Shown here piece by piece: positions 39,311 to 50,697 of a DNA stretch of 64,000 nucleotides. The notes below the pieces were generated by a model that searched no databases, had not been told where the DNA came from, and saw only the letters and a list, made by a program, of their open reading frames with translations. The stretch's first letter is position 1; every line of letters begins with the position of its first letter. The position numbers and the translations under genes are program-made. This stretch comes from Colius striatus (taxonomy: Eukaryota > Chordata > Aves > Coliiformes > Coliidae). The DNA lies in the NCBI RefSeq assembly GCF_028858725.1, contig NC_084760.1:60165367-60229366 (forward strand), in the 5' to 3' direction.

Positions 39311-39690
39311 GAGGCACAGAATGGTCTGGGTTGGAAGGGACCTCTAGTGATCATCCAGTCCAACCTCCCTGTTAGGTCTGCCTATATCAAGTCACACAGG
39401 AAGGTGTCCAGGAGGGTTTTGAAAACCTCCAGAGAAGGAGACTCCACATGTTCCCTGGGCAGGCTGTGCCAGGCCTCCCTCATTCTCCCAGTAAAAAAGT
39501 TTTTCCATATGTTTAAGTAGAACTGTGTTTCAGCTCATGTCTGTTATCCCTAGTCCTGTTATTTGAGACAACAGTGCTGCCCCATCCTCTTGACATGAAC
39601 CTTTTAAATACTTGTGTTAATGAGGTCCTCTTTTAGTTTTCTCCAGGCTAAACAGTCTCAGATCCCACAACTTTTACAGTATCACACGCT
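39311..39690 (-). repeat. CR1 LINE, 3' fragment
   Basis: About 380 bp on the minus strand: GGGTTGGAAGGGACCTCTAG, the AGAGAAGGAGACTCCAC block, TGGGCAGGCTGTGCCAGG and degraded sequence up to the CAGGCTAAACAGTCTCAG region. Clearly older than the copies near 2.2 and 58 kb. Confidence 0.9.
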
Positions 39691-41577
39691 TTCAGTATTT
39701 GGAACAGATGACATTGCTGCCTTTCCATTAAGATGTGTCTTAATTCAGCTTGCCAAGTCATTTTGAGGGGGAATTCAGAATATTGGGGTATTTATTTTTT
39801 CATTTAGTTCTTCCACAGAAACAAGATTAACAACTCAAGAGGAGATATTTAAATCCAGTACATACTTTTACCATGTATCTACTGAGGGCCCTGGAAAAAA
39901 TTTTTCATTTTACTTGTGACCCTACTAACAACCTACAAAATTTTTCCATTCATCCATTACCCAAAAACAAGAGTTAACGCACTTGTGCTTTTGAAGTAAT
40001 ATTAGATACCTTAAATGTCAGTCACAGTATAATAGTTAATATATTTTTTTTAAAAAGCATTTACAGTTACATACTCATCCAGAGGGAGTTGCAAAGATTT
40101 AATCAATAATACTGTATTTGCTACACAATTTTCTTAGCAGTAGGCATGTAATTAAAGGTGGTTTTTCCCTACAGGTCAATAGTAGGAATTAAATTATGAT
40201 GACAGTACAGATCTACAGAGTAGTTCCATTTAAATATTTAGTAGAGGCCACTTATCATATCCATGCTTTCTTCTCCAAGCATCACCAACACCACCTAACC
40301 AGAAAACTACTGTGAACATATTGACCATGGATTCAGAGTTTCAAGTGAGCGAACCCCTGAGCTGAAGACAAGGTCCTGGAAGAAATGTAAACAGTGCTAC
40401 CAACAGAACCTTGGCTGGCAAAACTACGTATCTGGATGACAGTAGCTCCATGTGAAACTGGCAGTAACTACCCTTTTTGCAGTGGTCCTGGGGTCATTTT
40501 TGAGAGATCACTACACAGTTCCACCTGAGATGATGCTTGATTTTACAATTAGCTGCATACAATACAAAATTTACATCTACAGTTCTCAAAGCATAAAATC
40601 TGTTTCTGCTGAATAAAAATCTATAGCCCCAACAGAAGGAAGAGGAAATTAAAAAAATAACTCTAAGTATTTATCTACTTGAGATCTTTGCAGATTAAAG
40701 GCATCAGGAAAAGCTTAAGAACATGGACCTGACTCTAATTCTGCCACAATTTCCTGCATAGTTTTGGCCAAAATACGTAATATTTTATTCTCATAATTCC
40801 TCATCTATAGGCTAGGAAAACAAGAAATTTGGCTATTTACACTCTCAATTCTATACAGCAAAGTCTAGATTTCTCTAAATATATAGACTTGGAGAGATAG
40901 ATACAGGTGTAACATTGTCTAGCACAGTCCAAATCCACAAGTTCTGTGTCCATAGCTGATATTCTAATACACGTGACTAAATAAGAGAGATGAGAAAGCA
41001 TCTAAGATGTGAGCATTTAGAAGGCTGAATCCCAAGACTTGCACTGAATGATTTATGTTCTGGCTCCAGTCAGGAGGTCTTTAGATAACAGGCACAGGAA
41101 GGAAAGACCTGTTGCTGACTGAAGAGATTTTAATGGTGCTGAAGGATACCCCCTTCTGACATAGTCAAAAGGGACAGCAGGGTGTACAGACCACAGCTTG
41201 CTGTAGCATTTCAGATATGAAGAAATGTGGGAAATCTTAAAGCAAACTTAAGAGTTGATAGATTTTTATCGTTTAAGCAAGATACAGACAATCCTAATAT
41301 GAAAACCTTTAAAAACAAGCAGAAAGCAACTGGAATTTATTTGCAGCCACAATGGCAGTGAGTCATTGCTGGCAAACTTGTATAAATGTTTCAACAGCAG
41401 GGCTTTCTCAAACGACCTCAGAGGTCACACAAAATATCTTGTGCCACAAACACAGGCATTTTTCTCTTTTCTGATTTAATGGTGCATTCATTATCAAATT
41501 AAAATGTTGCTCAGATGACCATCATGGTGTTTTTGTAAAAGAATAGTAGGCTGAAACCCTCATACATTTGAGTTGCA
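39691..41577. other. Intergenic DNA, nothing recognised
   Basis: AT-rich unique sequence between two CR1 fragments. No exon, RNA gene or repeat could be supported. Confidence 0.7.
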
Positions 41578-41980
41578 CAGAATCACAGAATTCTCGTAAG
41601 ATGTTCCAGTCCCCTGATCATCTTGGTGGGCCTGCAATGGAGTCTCTCCAGCAGTTCCCTGTCCCTCTTGAGCTGGGGAGCCCAGAACTGGACACAGGAC
41701 TCCAGATGAAGCCTCATCAGGGCAGAGGAGAGGGGGAGAAGAACCTCCCTTGACCTGCTGGCCACACTCTTCTTGATGCATCCCAGGATGCCATTGGCCT
41801 TCTTGGCCATGAGCGCAAATTGCTGGCTCATGGTTAGTTTATTATCAGCCAGGACTCCCAGGTCTCTCTCTCTGCAGAGCTGCTCTCCAGTAGGTAACTC
41901 CCAGCCTGTACTGGTGCATGGAGTTGTTCCTCCCCAGGTTTAGAACTCTGCACTCGTCCTTGTTGAACCTCATGAGGTTC
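41578..41980 (-). repeat. CR1 LINE fragment with internal deletion
   Basis: Minus-strand copy containing the C-terminal ORF2 region ([19 protein letters not shown] and related frames) plus the upstream [16 protein letters not shown] region. The low-coordinate end has the tail (CAGAATCACAGAATT) joined directly to the TAAGATGTTCCAGTC part of ORF2, so the roughly 330-bp 3' UTR seen in the copy at 2,228-2,792 is missing between them. Confidence 0.9.
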
Positions 41981-42654
41981 ATCAAGCATCAGTAGCATTA
42001 CAAACATCACATCATTAGCATCACTAATGCCAGCCTTACCATAGCTGGTGGTGGCCCAAAGCATGTCCGTTGGGAATTTAACAAGTAAGAGTAAACAGTC
42101 CCAGCCTCACTCGCAGCACAAAGGCAGCCACAGGAACACAGTAGCTGGGAACTCAACAAACATGAGAACACAAAAACTTTCATGAATATCAACTTCTCCT
42201 TCAATCTCAGAGACATTCTCCATCTTGCATAGACTACAATCATGCAGTTTCACAGGCCTTGTTTTTCCTTCACTTCTTTTGGAATCCAGATACAGCACCA
42301 CAAGCCTTCTTCCTGCACCACAGATTCCCATCCCTTAAAAGCTTCACGCTCTGCCAAAGGAGAGCTAGTAAGAGGTACCCACCATCAGCAGCCACACGGA
42401 GCAAAGCAGCCCTTCCTCCCAAGACTGACCTCACACAGGTGGGAACGCAAGATCCAAGAGCATTTTTGTTAACCATGGGAAGTGTAGCACAGGAACAGAG
42501 GTGCCTCCAGGATGATTAACCAGCAGAGCTGAAGTTCTCTGGAACTGTTCAGAGACATTTCAATCATTTAAATAAAGATAAAAACAACAGCTGTGCTTGG
42601 AAAGATGGATTCATAGAATGGGATGGATTCTGAAAAAAGAGAGCTACTAGAAAC
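41981..42654. other. Short intergenic stretch after the STX7 3' end
   Basis: About 0.7 kb of mixed composition between a CR1 fragment and the predicted STX7 polyadenylation site. Several overlapping open frames, none with a recognisable family. Confidence 0.6.
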
Positions 42655-43994
42655 AAGTACTCTTTAAAAGACCTTTATTTTGGTTGAATAGTTACAATTC
42701 GGAAGTCTATTTATGCTTACAGTTAGATTGTTCCCAAGTAATAATTCATAGTTTGCCATGTAAACAGTGCATTCTCTACCAGTCTAGTGTACAAGAACTT
42801 TACAAAATACAGATTAAGCGGCTTTTTCATCTGTACACTTTTAGATTAGTTTATCAAGATCAATTAAAAAGGCAAATAGATTAATTGGCAAAAAAGTGTT
42901 GTTACGTTTTTAATATATTAGTACAAAATGGCACAAAAGGAAAAAGGTCATTTTAAAGGTCATTATAAGCATCAAACAGCTTAAATAGTTTGAATCAGTT
43001 CAATTGCTTTCAACTTAATTTCGAATACCACTGCTGAACTTGGAATTGAACTTTAATTTTCTTCATCTGTATGAAACATCTGACATACAACTTTGGATCT
43101 GTTCTGAAACTGCAGTGATTAAGTTTCCATGAACAGTAATATTTAAGTGCAGTTAGGAAGTTGGGAATTTCCATTCCTTCCAGTAATTCTAAGAATTCAT
43201 AGACTAGATCTTATTTTCATCTAGCCAAGCTCACTGATGTACACTTTAGTTGTAAGGATACTAGATGTGTGCACATAAAACACGGTATTTCTTAATGCAG
43301 GAACTCAAATGAAAAAATCCACATAATTGCATCATCCACCCTACCTACCTTTGCAGGAGGCTTCCAGGCACAACCACAGTCAATGCCAGACACGGAGATC
43401 TACAGAAGCATCTAAAAGATTTCAGGCAAACTGAAGGCTTAATTGAAAAGCTTCACTTACAAAAAAGAGGGATGGCACAAACTTCGCCCACCTACTTTTC
43501 ATTTTTGAACCACCCATATCAAATGGGCAGGCGGGTGGGATGGGAAGAAGAGACAGAAAGACATTTCTAACTTAAAAATAAATTCTGAGACAGGAATTTG
43601 TTGCCTCGAGCAACAGTTCAGGAGTGTGTTTTGGCAGCAACATTTAGGAATATCCCAAAAAACAATTAACTGCCCTGTCAAAACAAATCATCAGGATTTT
43701 GATTAGCCCTCTAAACCTTAAGAGGTTTTTATGTTTAAGTTAACAGAACAGTTTATGACCTTGACTGTTTTTCTTTCTGGTAAGACAGCACCCACATCCA
43801 AGAAAGCAGGCAGTTATACTTATGGTAGTACTGAGAACGTGACATCTCAGGTTAAAACAAAAAGTCTTATAAAAAAAAGTAAGTGTGATATAGTACAGAA
43901 CCATTACTTTACTCAGCTTCACAATGAGCAAAAACCATGACTAGGAATTTCCTTTCATAATTTAAATACCAATTACAATGCTTTCTGAAGAGGC
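42655..43994 (-). other. STX7: STX7 3' UTR (predicted)
   Basis: About 1.34 kb of AT-rich sequence after the stop codon with no repeats recognised. The first canonical polyadenylation signal on the gene strand (AATAAA, plus-strand TTTATT) is at 42,674-42,679, which would place cleavage near 42,655. The extent is inferred from that signal only. Confidence 0.6.
42674..42679 (-). terminator. STX7: Candidate STX7 polyadenylation signal AATAAA
   Basis: Canonical AATAAA on the minus strand about 1.3 kb after the STX7 stop. I saw no earlier canonical copy in the 3' UTR. On the gene strand it is followed after about 30-40 bases by a mildly T/G-rich stretch (GTACTTGTTTC). Confidence 0.55.
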
Positions 43995-44087
43995 TTATCT
44001 CGTAGAAAACCATATGATGATTCCAAGAAGAAACACTCCAATGGCAAGTATAATAATGAGGATGCACATCTTCTTTCGGGACTTTTG
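43995..44087 (-). CDS. STX7: STX7 last coding exon: transmembrane anchor and stop
   Basis: 93 nt, 30 codons and a TAA stop at 43,997-43,995. The acceptor is TTGGCAG before CAAAAG. The peptide opens QKSRKKMC, a basic juxtamembrane stretch matching human RKSRKTLC, then a hydrophobic segment of about 20 residues (ILIIILAIGVFLLGIIIWF) and a short FSTR tail in the lumen. It forms the tail anchor typical of syntaxins. The exact residues of the anchor are not conserved with mammals, only its hydrophobicity. Confidence 0.95.
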   Translation of the reverse strand, partial: QKSRKKMCILIIILAIGVFLLGIIIWFSTR

Positions 44088-46713
44088 CTGCCAATAGAGA
44101 AAAAAAAATGAAACAACAAATTGATTGAAAACTGCACCACCACATTGGATGACTCAAATGCTTTTGTGGTCCCACTGCTTGCACAGTCTAAATAAGTTGT
44201 GTCCTACCTAACAAGAAGTCACATCCAATTGATCAAGAAAAACAAAAGCAGCTAAGGTATTCACAGCTTACTTTCATGGATATATACTACTGAACAGAAT
44301 GATTTCTGTGTTTTTTGCTGGCATACATAATAAACTAACGAAAGAGAATGCAGTAACATAATGAAATGGATGAAATTACAACACTGGGGGAAAGAAAACG
44401 TGAGAGAGCAGGTGACCACATACAGAGGAAAATGGACAATTAGTCTGCATAACAGAGAGCACAGAAATAGTCTGCTAGAAGACAAATATTTAAAGACTAT
44501 TAACGTACATATAGATGGGGACAAAGAACTACATTTTTAGACTCCTGGAAGATTGACTTTCCATCTATTCACAGTTAATTTAAAGTAGCTTTTGTGAAGT
44601 TTCTTAGGTACAACTTGCTCTTAAAAAAAAAAGAGAGATCTCACTAAAGACATGATTATATAGATGGCACTACAATAAAGTGTAAGTTATGATCATGTCC
44701 AGAACTTTCACATTACTCATGCAGGTTTGTAACTTGAGATACCAGACCACTTAAGACTAGCACCAGTCTGTCATCCTTTAGCTGAAGGATATGGAATCTG
44801 AAGGTTTCCTTCACAGCAAGAAAGGAAATTACTGGTGGGTTTCACAGGCTTCTGCTGATAGCTAAGGGACAACAACATTCAAATCTTGAGATTCTAGGCC
44901 TCAGCTCCAGAAGCAAAGCCAGAGTTCATTCTGTTTGGCAGAAGTTTTTCTGCCTGGGTATTTTTATTTCCTCCCTGCCTTGAAGAACTACATCTGTGTC
45001 AGTTCTTCACTGGAGCTGCCAGTTTTCTGCCTGGAACCACCCAGAGTATCAAGTTTCTTAACTATACTTGTCCAGTTTTACTGTCTTGTTGCCACTTCTC
45101 CCACTGTCAGGCTAAGATTACTTCATTTCATCATTTTACTTGCTGGAAGTCAATCCATTTGTTAGAGTACCTCCCTTTACTAAAATCTGTGGCTAGTTCT
45201 CGCCTTACATGCCCAGATTCTTCTGTTTTCATCTACATCTGGCTACCTCTTTCAATCTAACTGCATTGAAATAAACATTTATCCTGTGACAACACTTAAG
45301 CAAGGCTGTGGACTAAAGACATGGAGATCTTGTTTCCTCATACACTTGTTTACCATTTCTGCAAGTGCTGAAACAGCAGTGTTAAAGGTGGAAAGAAAGG
45401 ATAGGAGCCTGGCTTTGCCCAAACATCTCTGCTGTGAGAATGAACCCCACCTGGCAGATGAGTGCTGTGTGCCTTGTCTAACCATAAAAAGAAGCTGTGA
45501 GGGTACCAGCCATGCGCAGCCTCATCCCTGCCAACACTACAGGCCTCCAGCACTTCTATGAGGGAATAAAGGCATACAGATATAACAGCTACCAAAATTC
45601 AAATAAGTCTGCTGAAACTGGAAACGATTTTTTGGCATCTTGGAACAAGGAGGAGTTTTTAAGCAAAGGAAAGTTCAAATCTGAAGCAAACTACATAATG
45701 CTTTAAAAAACTGCTGACTATTTGGTCACTGCTGCAGACTCACTGAACAGAAGCTTGTCAGAAGTCTCAATAACCTTCCTTTGAGATCAGAAGATATTAA
45801 TCCTTTCCTCCTCAAAATAAAACACAAAGTTTTTCATTTAAAATTTCAACCAGAAGCTAACACCTTCAATGGAAAATTTTGGTTGCTAACACTTTTTTTT
45901 TCCCCTGAACTTTGTCAGTATTAAAATAGGAGCCATCAACCATACTTAATGTGCCAACTGGTGACACCTAGAATATAGTTCAAGGATGCATCCACCCCTT
46001 TCTCTCTTTTACTTCAGCAATCAGCAGGCAATTCTTCAGACATTTTGTCATTGATTTACTGTCCTGGCTACTACTAACACACATAAGAGGATTTAAAAAA
46101 AAAAAAAAAGTCTAAAGACTAGCTCTGACTTAAAAGGGAAGACTTACTACTAATAAGATTATTTCTAATAAGTTCCAAAAATGTTACAAAGAAGTGGCAT
46201 TTAAAGGTATTTAAAAGGCTTTTCAAAGAAGTTTGAGAGTTTGAAATGTTTTTAGCATCAGGGTAGCAATTAACAGAAGCTGGATATATACAGCTTTGAG
46301 AAGATTTAGACAGCAAAAACTGGTGCTAACTAGCAGCACCTTCCACAGACTTCCTTGCCTATCTTCCCTACTTCTCCAGCGATTTTTAGAGGCTTGCTCT
46401 CTATATACAGGAATCTTTTACTTCTTTAGCTGTAAGAGGAAGGCTTTTTTGTTTGCTTTTGTTATAAAGCTGTAGCTCCAGGTACTCTGAAACAGCCTGG
46501 CTAATGTTACAGGAAACCCAAAGCTTCCAGAGGTCATCAACTTCTGTTTTATAGCGACCTAGAAATATCACTGTAGTCTAACATTAACCTTTAAGCAAGT
46601 CTCCAAGCCTTGAGGGAATTGATAAGCAAAATCTGAACTGCATGAAAAATCATTAAGATAGGACTACTGGGAAAGGACACTTACACACAAATGGCAGTCA
46701 GCATTGACATTAC
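44088..46713 (-). other. STX7: STX7 last intron
   Basis: 2.6 kb GT-AG intron before the transmembrane exon. Unique AT-rich sequence with a poly-A run near 46,096; no CR1 and no other exon recognised. Confidence 0.88.
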
Positions 46714-46796
46714 CTGGTAGTTTGCTGCTCTTGACAGCTGCTGGTTTGCTTGCTGCACATGTACTTCTGCATTTTCCACGTTGGCTTCTATGCTGT
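46714..46796 (-). CDS. STX7: STX7 exon: C-terminal SNARE motif, codons 201(part)-228
   Basis: 83 nt: two bases completing Asp201, then 27 codons. The acceptor is AAAAG-type (AATAAAG before ACAGCA) with a poor pyrimidine tract; the donor is CAG followed by GTAATG. It reads [20 protein letters not shown] then SRAANYQ, the membrane-proximal half of the SNARE helix, nearly identical to human. Confidence 0.95.
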
Positions 46797-47714
46797 CTTT
46801 ATTTTAAAAGGAAATATTTCAAATTTTGGTTAGTCATAACCTGGTGAAAGGTCTGGAATGATGAAATACACTTGAAACCAGATGTAATAGCTGTCCCCCA
46901 ACTGCTAGTTTTATACCTTGCATTATGGAAGTTTGACTCTTCCTATACTTATGCCAGAGTTAATTTCAGAACCACCCAGGCAATGAGTGGCTGTTCTAGC
47001 TGCAGGGCTGAATCTTAGATATCAAGCAGGGTAAAAACAGGTAGTACTTTTTTTTTTTTCGCTTTAAAACTTCTATTTGTCCTCCAGCTTGCTACTACTA
47101 CTCTCTGCTCAGATTAAACAAGTCCTAAGGCCTGTGGAAATCAGAGGACACAAAAGACCCTAAGAGGCATGACTCTAGGTTGGTATTGTACCATCCTGAC
47201 ATAGATTTGTTCATTATTTTTCCATGAAAAAATATGAACAGATTAAGGGCTAAAATGACAGAAAAAGCCATAAAAATGTATGTGGGACATAGCCAATGGC
47301 ATGGCTTAGGAGCAAACACAGAAAATCTATTTCCCAATCACATTTTGTTAAAAGAATAAGCCTGTCTGCATGGAGGGCAAAGCAGGAACCTCTGCTGAAT
47401 TTGCATATATCATTAGTCAATACAGTGGAACTCCCCACATGAATTCTGATTTTACACAAAATTTAAAAAGCTACTTTTAAGGACATTTTATACAAATTAA
47501 AAACTACACCACGTTTTACATTAGATTTTAAACACATTCTTAATACATTCCTTGTCACTTCTGATAAGTCTACCCATCATTAGGTTGCACTTGATTCACT
47601 TTAGCATTGATATTGTCATTAGAGGAATTCTTCCAGCAAAAGGAAGTTCTACATTGCTACTTTCCAGAGAAACGGAATTAAAAAATATTCAGAGAATATT
47701 TTAATTGGACTTAC
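46797..47714 (-). other. STX7: STX7 intron
   Basis: 918 bp GT-AG intron between the two SNARE-core exons. A poly-T run lies near 47,049; nothing else was recognised. Confidence 0.88.
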
Positions 47715-47787
47715 CTATCACATCACCTTGTTCATGGATCATCATTCCTAGATCTTTAAAAATTTCATTGATGTCCATAATATCTGC
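47715..47787 (-). CDS. STX7: STX7 exon: SNARE core with zero layer, codons 177-201(part)
   Basis: 73 nt, 24 codons plus one base (G) of an Asp codon. The acceptor is TTGCAG before GCAGAT and the donor is G followed by GTAAGT. It reads [20 protein letters not shown] then GDVI. The Gln of HEQGD (about residue 196) is the ionic zero-layer glutamine that defines Q-SNAREs. Confidence 0.96.
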
Positions 47788-48980
47788 CTGCAAGGAAACA
47801 ATCGTCACACTAATTGACATAACATATTCTAGCATCTCTATACATTTAGATACAGATACTGCTCCTCCTCCTCCTGAGTATGCATACTTGGCTCTCTACA
47901 TTACAAGATAAAAGATCTTAATGTTTATTTGGAAGGCTTTTTTGGTACTAGGAGACCAAGTTTATGATAATCTAACTGAAGATGAGTATGTGCAGAAAGT
48001 GCACATTGTCACATCACAAACAGGACCTCTCATTGCTAAAGGTTTGTCTATATACATACTTTTAATAGTTTAACTGAAGGGAATGGTTCATGCTAACTTT
48101 GCTTAAAATCTATCAGTTTAAAACAAATGAATAAAAGCATATGCAGAAAGCACCTTACATTAGTTTTAGTACACTTATTAAATTAAATATACACAAATTC
48201 CATAAGAACCAGAGTTTACAGAAATTTTCCCTATAATATGGCCAGGCTATTGCAGCTATATTACATTATCCTATTAATTATCATCTGGTTATGATGGAGA
48301 GATAGATGCCATGTTACCACTGTGCATATGAACTCTTCTTAACTAACGACTGATAAATCTGTTTAGTTCAACTCACTGTAAGTTAAAGTATGGGTGGCAA
48401 GGGAGAGATTACTGCAAAATCTATACATATAATGGATTTTGCCACATCCATCAGAAAGAATTCCTGACAAACTTAGGTTCCAGCATCTTTCTTGTTGATG
48501 GCAGAGATGTGGATTTCAGACTAGCTGAAAAAAATTCATTTTGCCTTCCCAGAAGTCTCTCGATGTCAGTATTTCAATATACTTTGACAATTTTTTGTGT
48601 AGTTTACAACTTGTTTTTAAAGGTTTGATGAGCCCTTAATTACATGTTTGAACAAAATGGACTAACTCTGCATTTCCAGAAATGTTCAATAAAGCTGCTT
48701 ATAAAGTGAAGTGTATTTTCTTGTAATCACACAAGTACTTGCCATAACTGAACCACTGAAGTTAAATACAGTATCAAAAAATAGCTTTCATACAGTATAT
48801 TTTTAATGCACATTTTAGATCTAAAGGCACTATTTGTAGCTTTGAAGGAAGAAATCACACCCACAAACAAACTCTAACTTCTCATGATTAATGTCTGCAA
48901 TTAATGCTCATGCCACTGTAAAAAGGTTTTTCTTTGAAAACATTAAAATCATATTCTGCTGTGAAAGCACTTGCACTTAC
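47788..48980 (-). other. STX7: STX7 intron
   Basis: 1.2 kb GT-AG intron, AT-rich, with no repeats or coding signal seen. Confidence 0.88.
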
Positions 48981-49071
48981 TTCAAGCTGCCTAATGGAAG
49001 ACTCTCTCTCCTCAATAAGACGGAGGTCATCTTCTGTAATTTCTTCATCTTGTACTTGTGCTTGAGGTTGA
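48981..49071 (-). CDS. STX7: STX7 exon: start of SNARE motif, codons 146(part)-176
   Basis: 91 nt: one base completing Ser146, then 30 codons. The acceptor is GATAAG before TCAACC, an uncommon AAG acceptor; the donor is GAA followed by GTAAGT. It reads [20 protein letters not shown] then [10 protein letters not shown], with two residues fewer than human in the QTQPQVQ region. It begins the Qa-SNARE helix. Confidence 0.95.
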
Positions 49072-49842
49072 CTTATCAGACAAAATAAAGTAATCCAGAA
49101 TTGAACAGGAAGGATTAGAAATAACTCAGAAGAATAGAAGAACACTTAAGTGTACAGCATATACCTCACATCATTGGTTAACAAAATTCATGGTTAACAA
49201 GTGTTTTTCACCCTTGTCTGTCTAGCTAACAGGGAAGGTCTAACAGTCACGTATTTCGTATAGAAAGGTGCTGCATTAGTAATGCTGAATGCAGCATTAA
49301 GCTAGCTGATTGAAAGTTCCAAGTATGAATACAAGGGCAAAGTTCCTTCTGAACAATAAACAGCAGAATCTGTATCTATCTGAGGCAATAGCATTTTTGC
49401 CAACAAAACCAAATCAGAGACTAAGAAGCAGTTTTTGGAGAGTGTGAAAGCAATGGGAGATCCAGTAAACATTGTGTCCTTATCACAGCTTAACAGTTCC
49501 ACTCTATTCACAGTCTGGACTGTGCTTACCAAAGTTTGGGTCTCAAAAAGCCCAAATACAGATTTAGGACAACTTCAGGAGATGCCTAATCTAAAATACG
49601 GCAAAAAAAGGTAGAGTTGATGTGAACTTCTCCTTTGTCTTCCCACCTATCCCAAAATCTCTTCTGTACACTTGCCCTATGGAAGCAAGCTTAACTGAAC
49701 AACCCATCCCAGCTCCCTCCAGAAAAAAGGCAACTGATCAGAAAAAATAAATAAAAAAAATTAATAAAACCAGCATCTGGCTTTTCTGCAAGACATTTAT
49801 TATTCTGAACTAAGTTAAGATTTACTAACAAATTCAGCCTAC
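49072..49842 (-). other. STX7: STX7 intron
   Basis: 771 bp GT-AG intron between the linker exon and the first SNARE exon; nothing else recognised. Confidence 0.88.
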
Positions 49843-49895
49843 CTGTCCCAAGAGACAAGTGTTCCTTCTTTGTAAGCATCTTCAGGAGCACCACC
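49843..49895 (-). CDS. STX7: STX7 exon: linker, codons 129-146(part)
   Basis: 53 nt, 17 codons plus two bases (AG) of a Ser codon. The acceptor is ATGTAG before GGTGGT, with a weak pyrimidine tract; the donor is AG followed by GTAGGC. It reads GGAPEDAYKEGTLVSWD, equivalent to the human linker GSFPEDSSKERNLVSWE. It is the most divergent exon, as expected for the loop between Habc and SNARE domains. Skipping it would shift the frame. Confidence 0.93.
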
Positions 49896-50559
49896 CTACA
49901 TGATCAGTGGTTAAAAATATAAATAAAACATTATGGCCCTGAAAGGAGCCCTGTCAGCATTTCTATAATGAGTCAATATTACAAGGTTTATATTAACTTC
50001 AAACTGAAACATGATTTAACGTGTTCTCATCCTGCTTTTGCTTTATGCATGCAAAAAGCAGAAATACAAGCAAAAACATTCAGCTCAGTAACTGCCTGCT
50101 AAAATTTATAAGTACAGCAACATGTACTTGGCACAGAGTGAAAAGGAAAAATTGATAGGATACCAAGGAAAAGCTCAACACCTCAAGCTCCTCAGCATTT
50201 CTGCTCTTTACTACTACATGAAATCTGGCAAGTGATTCTTCCCTGTAGGAAAAATCTGTTGATAGCTAAAGGTCCAAAGATAGCATTTAAAAATCTACTA
50301 AAAACTGCTTTTGCAAGATTCCAACACAAACCCAGGGGCAGTTCATGCCTTTGTGTGACAAAGGCAAGGCAAAAGGAACAGTTCTTGGGGATGGTTATTA
50401 CAACTGAATTCAGCCTTTACTATAAATCCACGTAGCACACATTCTGCAGTATTTGAAATCAGATACCAACTTTTCTAAGTAGCATTGTAGAGGCAAGCTT
50501 GACATCGACCACCACCATAACTGTAAACAGAGTATAATGGCACATTTTCTGATACTTAC
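49896..50559 (-). other. STX7: STX7 intron
   Basis: 664 bp GT-AG intron upstream of the linker exon. Its 3' end has few pyrimidines before the AG; nothing else recognised. Confidence 0.88.
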
Positions 50560-50697
50560 CGATACTCTTGAGCTGGCTCTTACTCTGGCTACAATGTCTT
50601 TTTCTTTCTCAGCAGCTTGCCTTTGGAGTCTTTGGAAATTTGTTAGAGCTGTGGTGAACTCTCCCACAAGACGGTCTTTCTGTATTTTTCTTTGACG
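50560..50697 (-). CDS. STX7: STX7 exon: Habc helix c, codons 83-128
   Basis: 138 nt, 46 codons, phase 0 at both ends. The acceptor is CCATAG before CGTCAA and the donor is TCG followed by GTAAGT. The protein reads [20 protein letters not shown], then [20 protein letters not shown], then ASSRVS. This is the last Habc helix plus the start of the linker, closely matching mammalian syntaxin 7. Confidence 0.96.
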
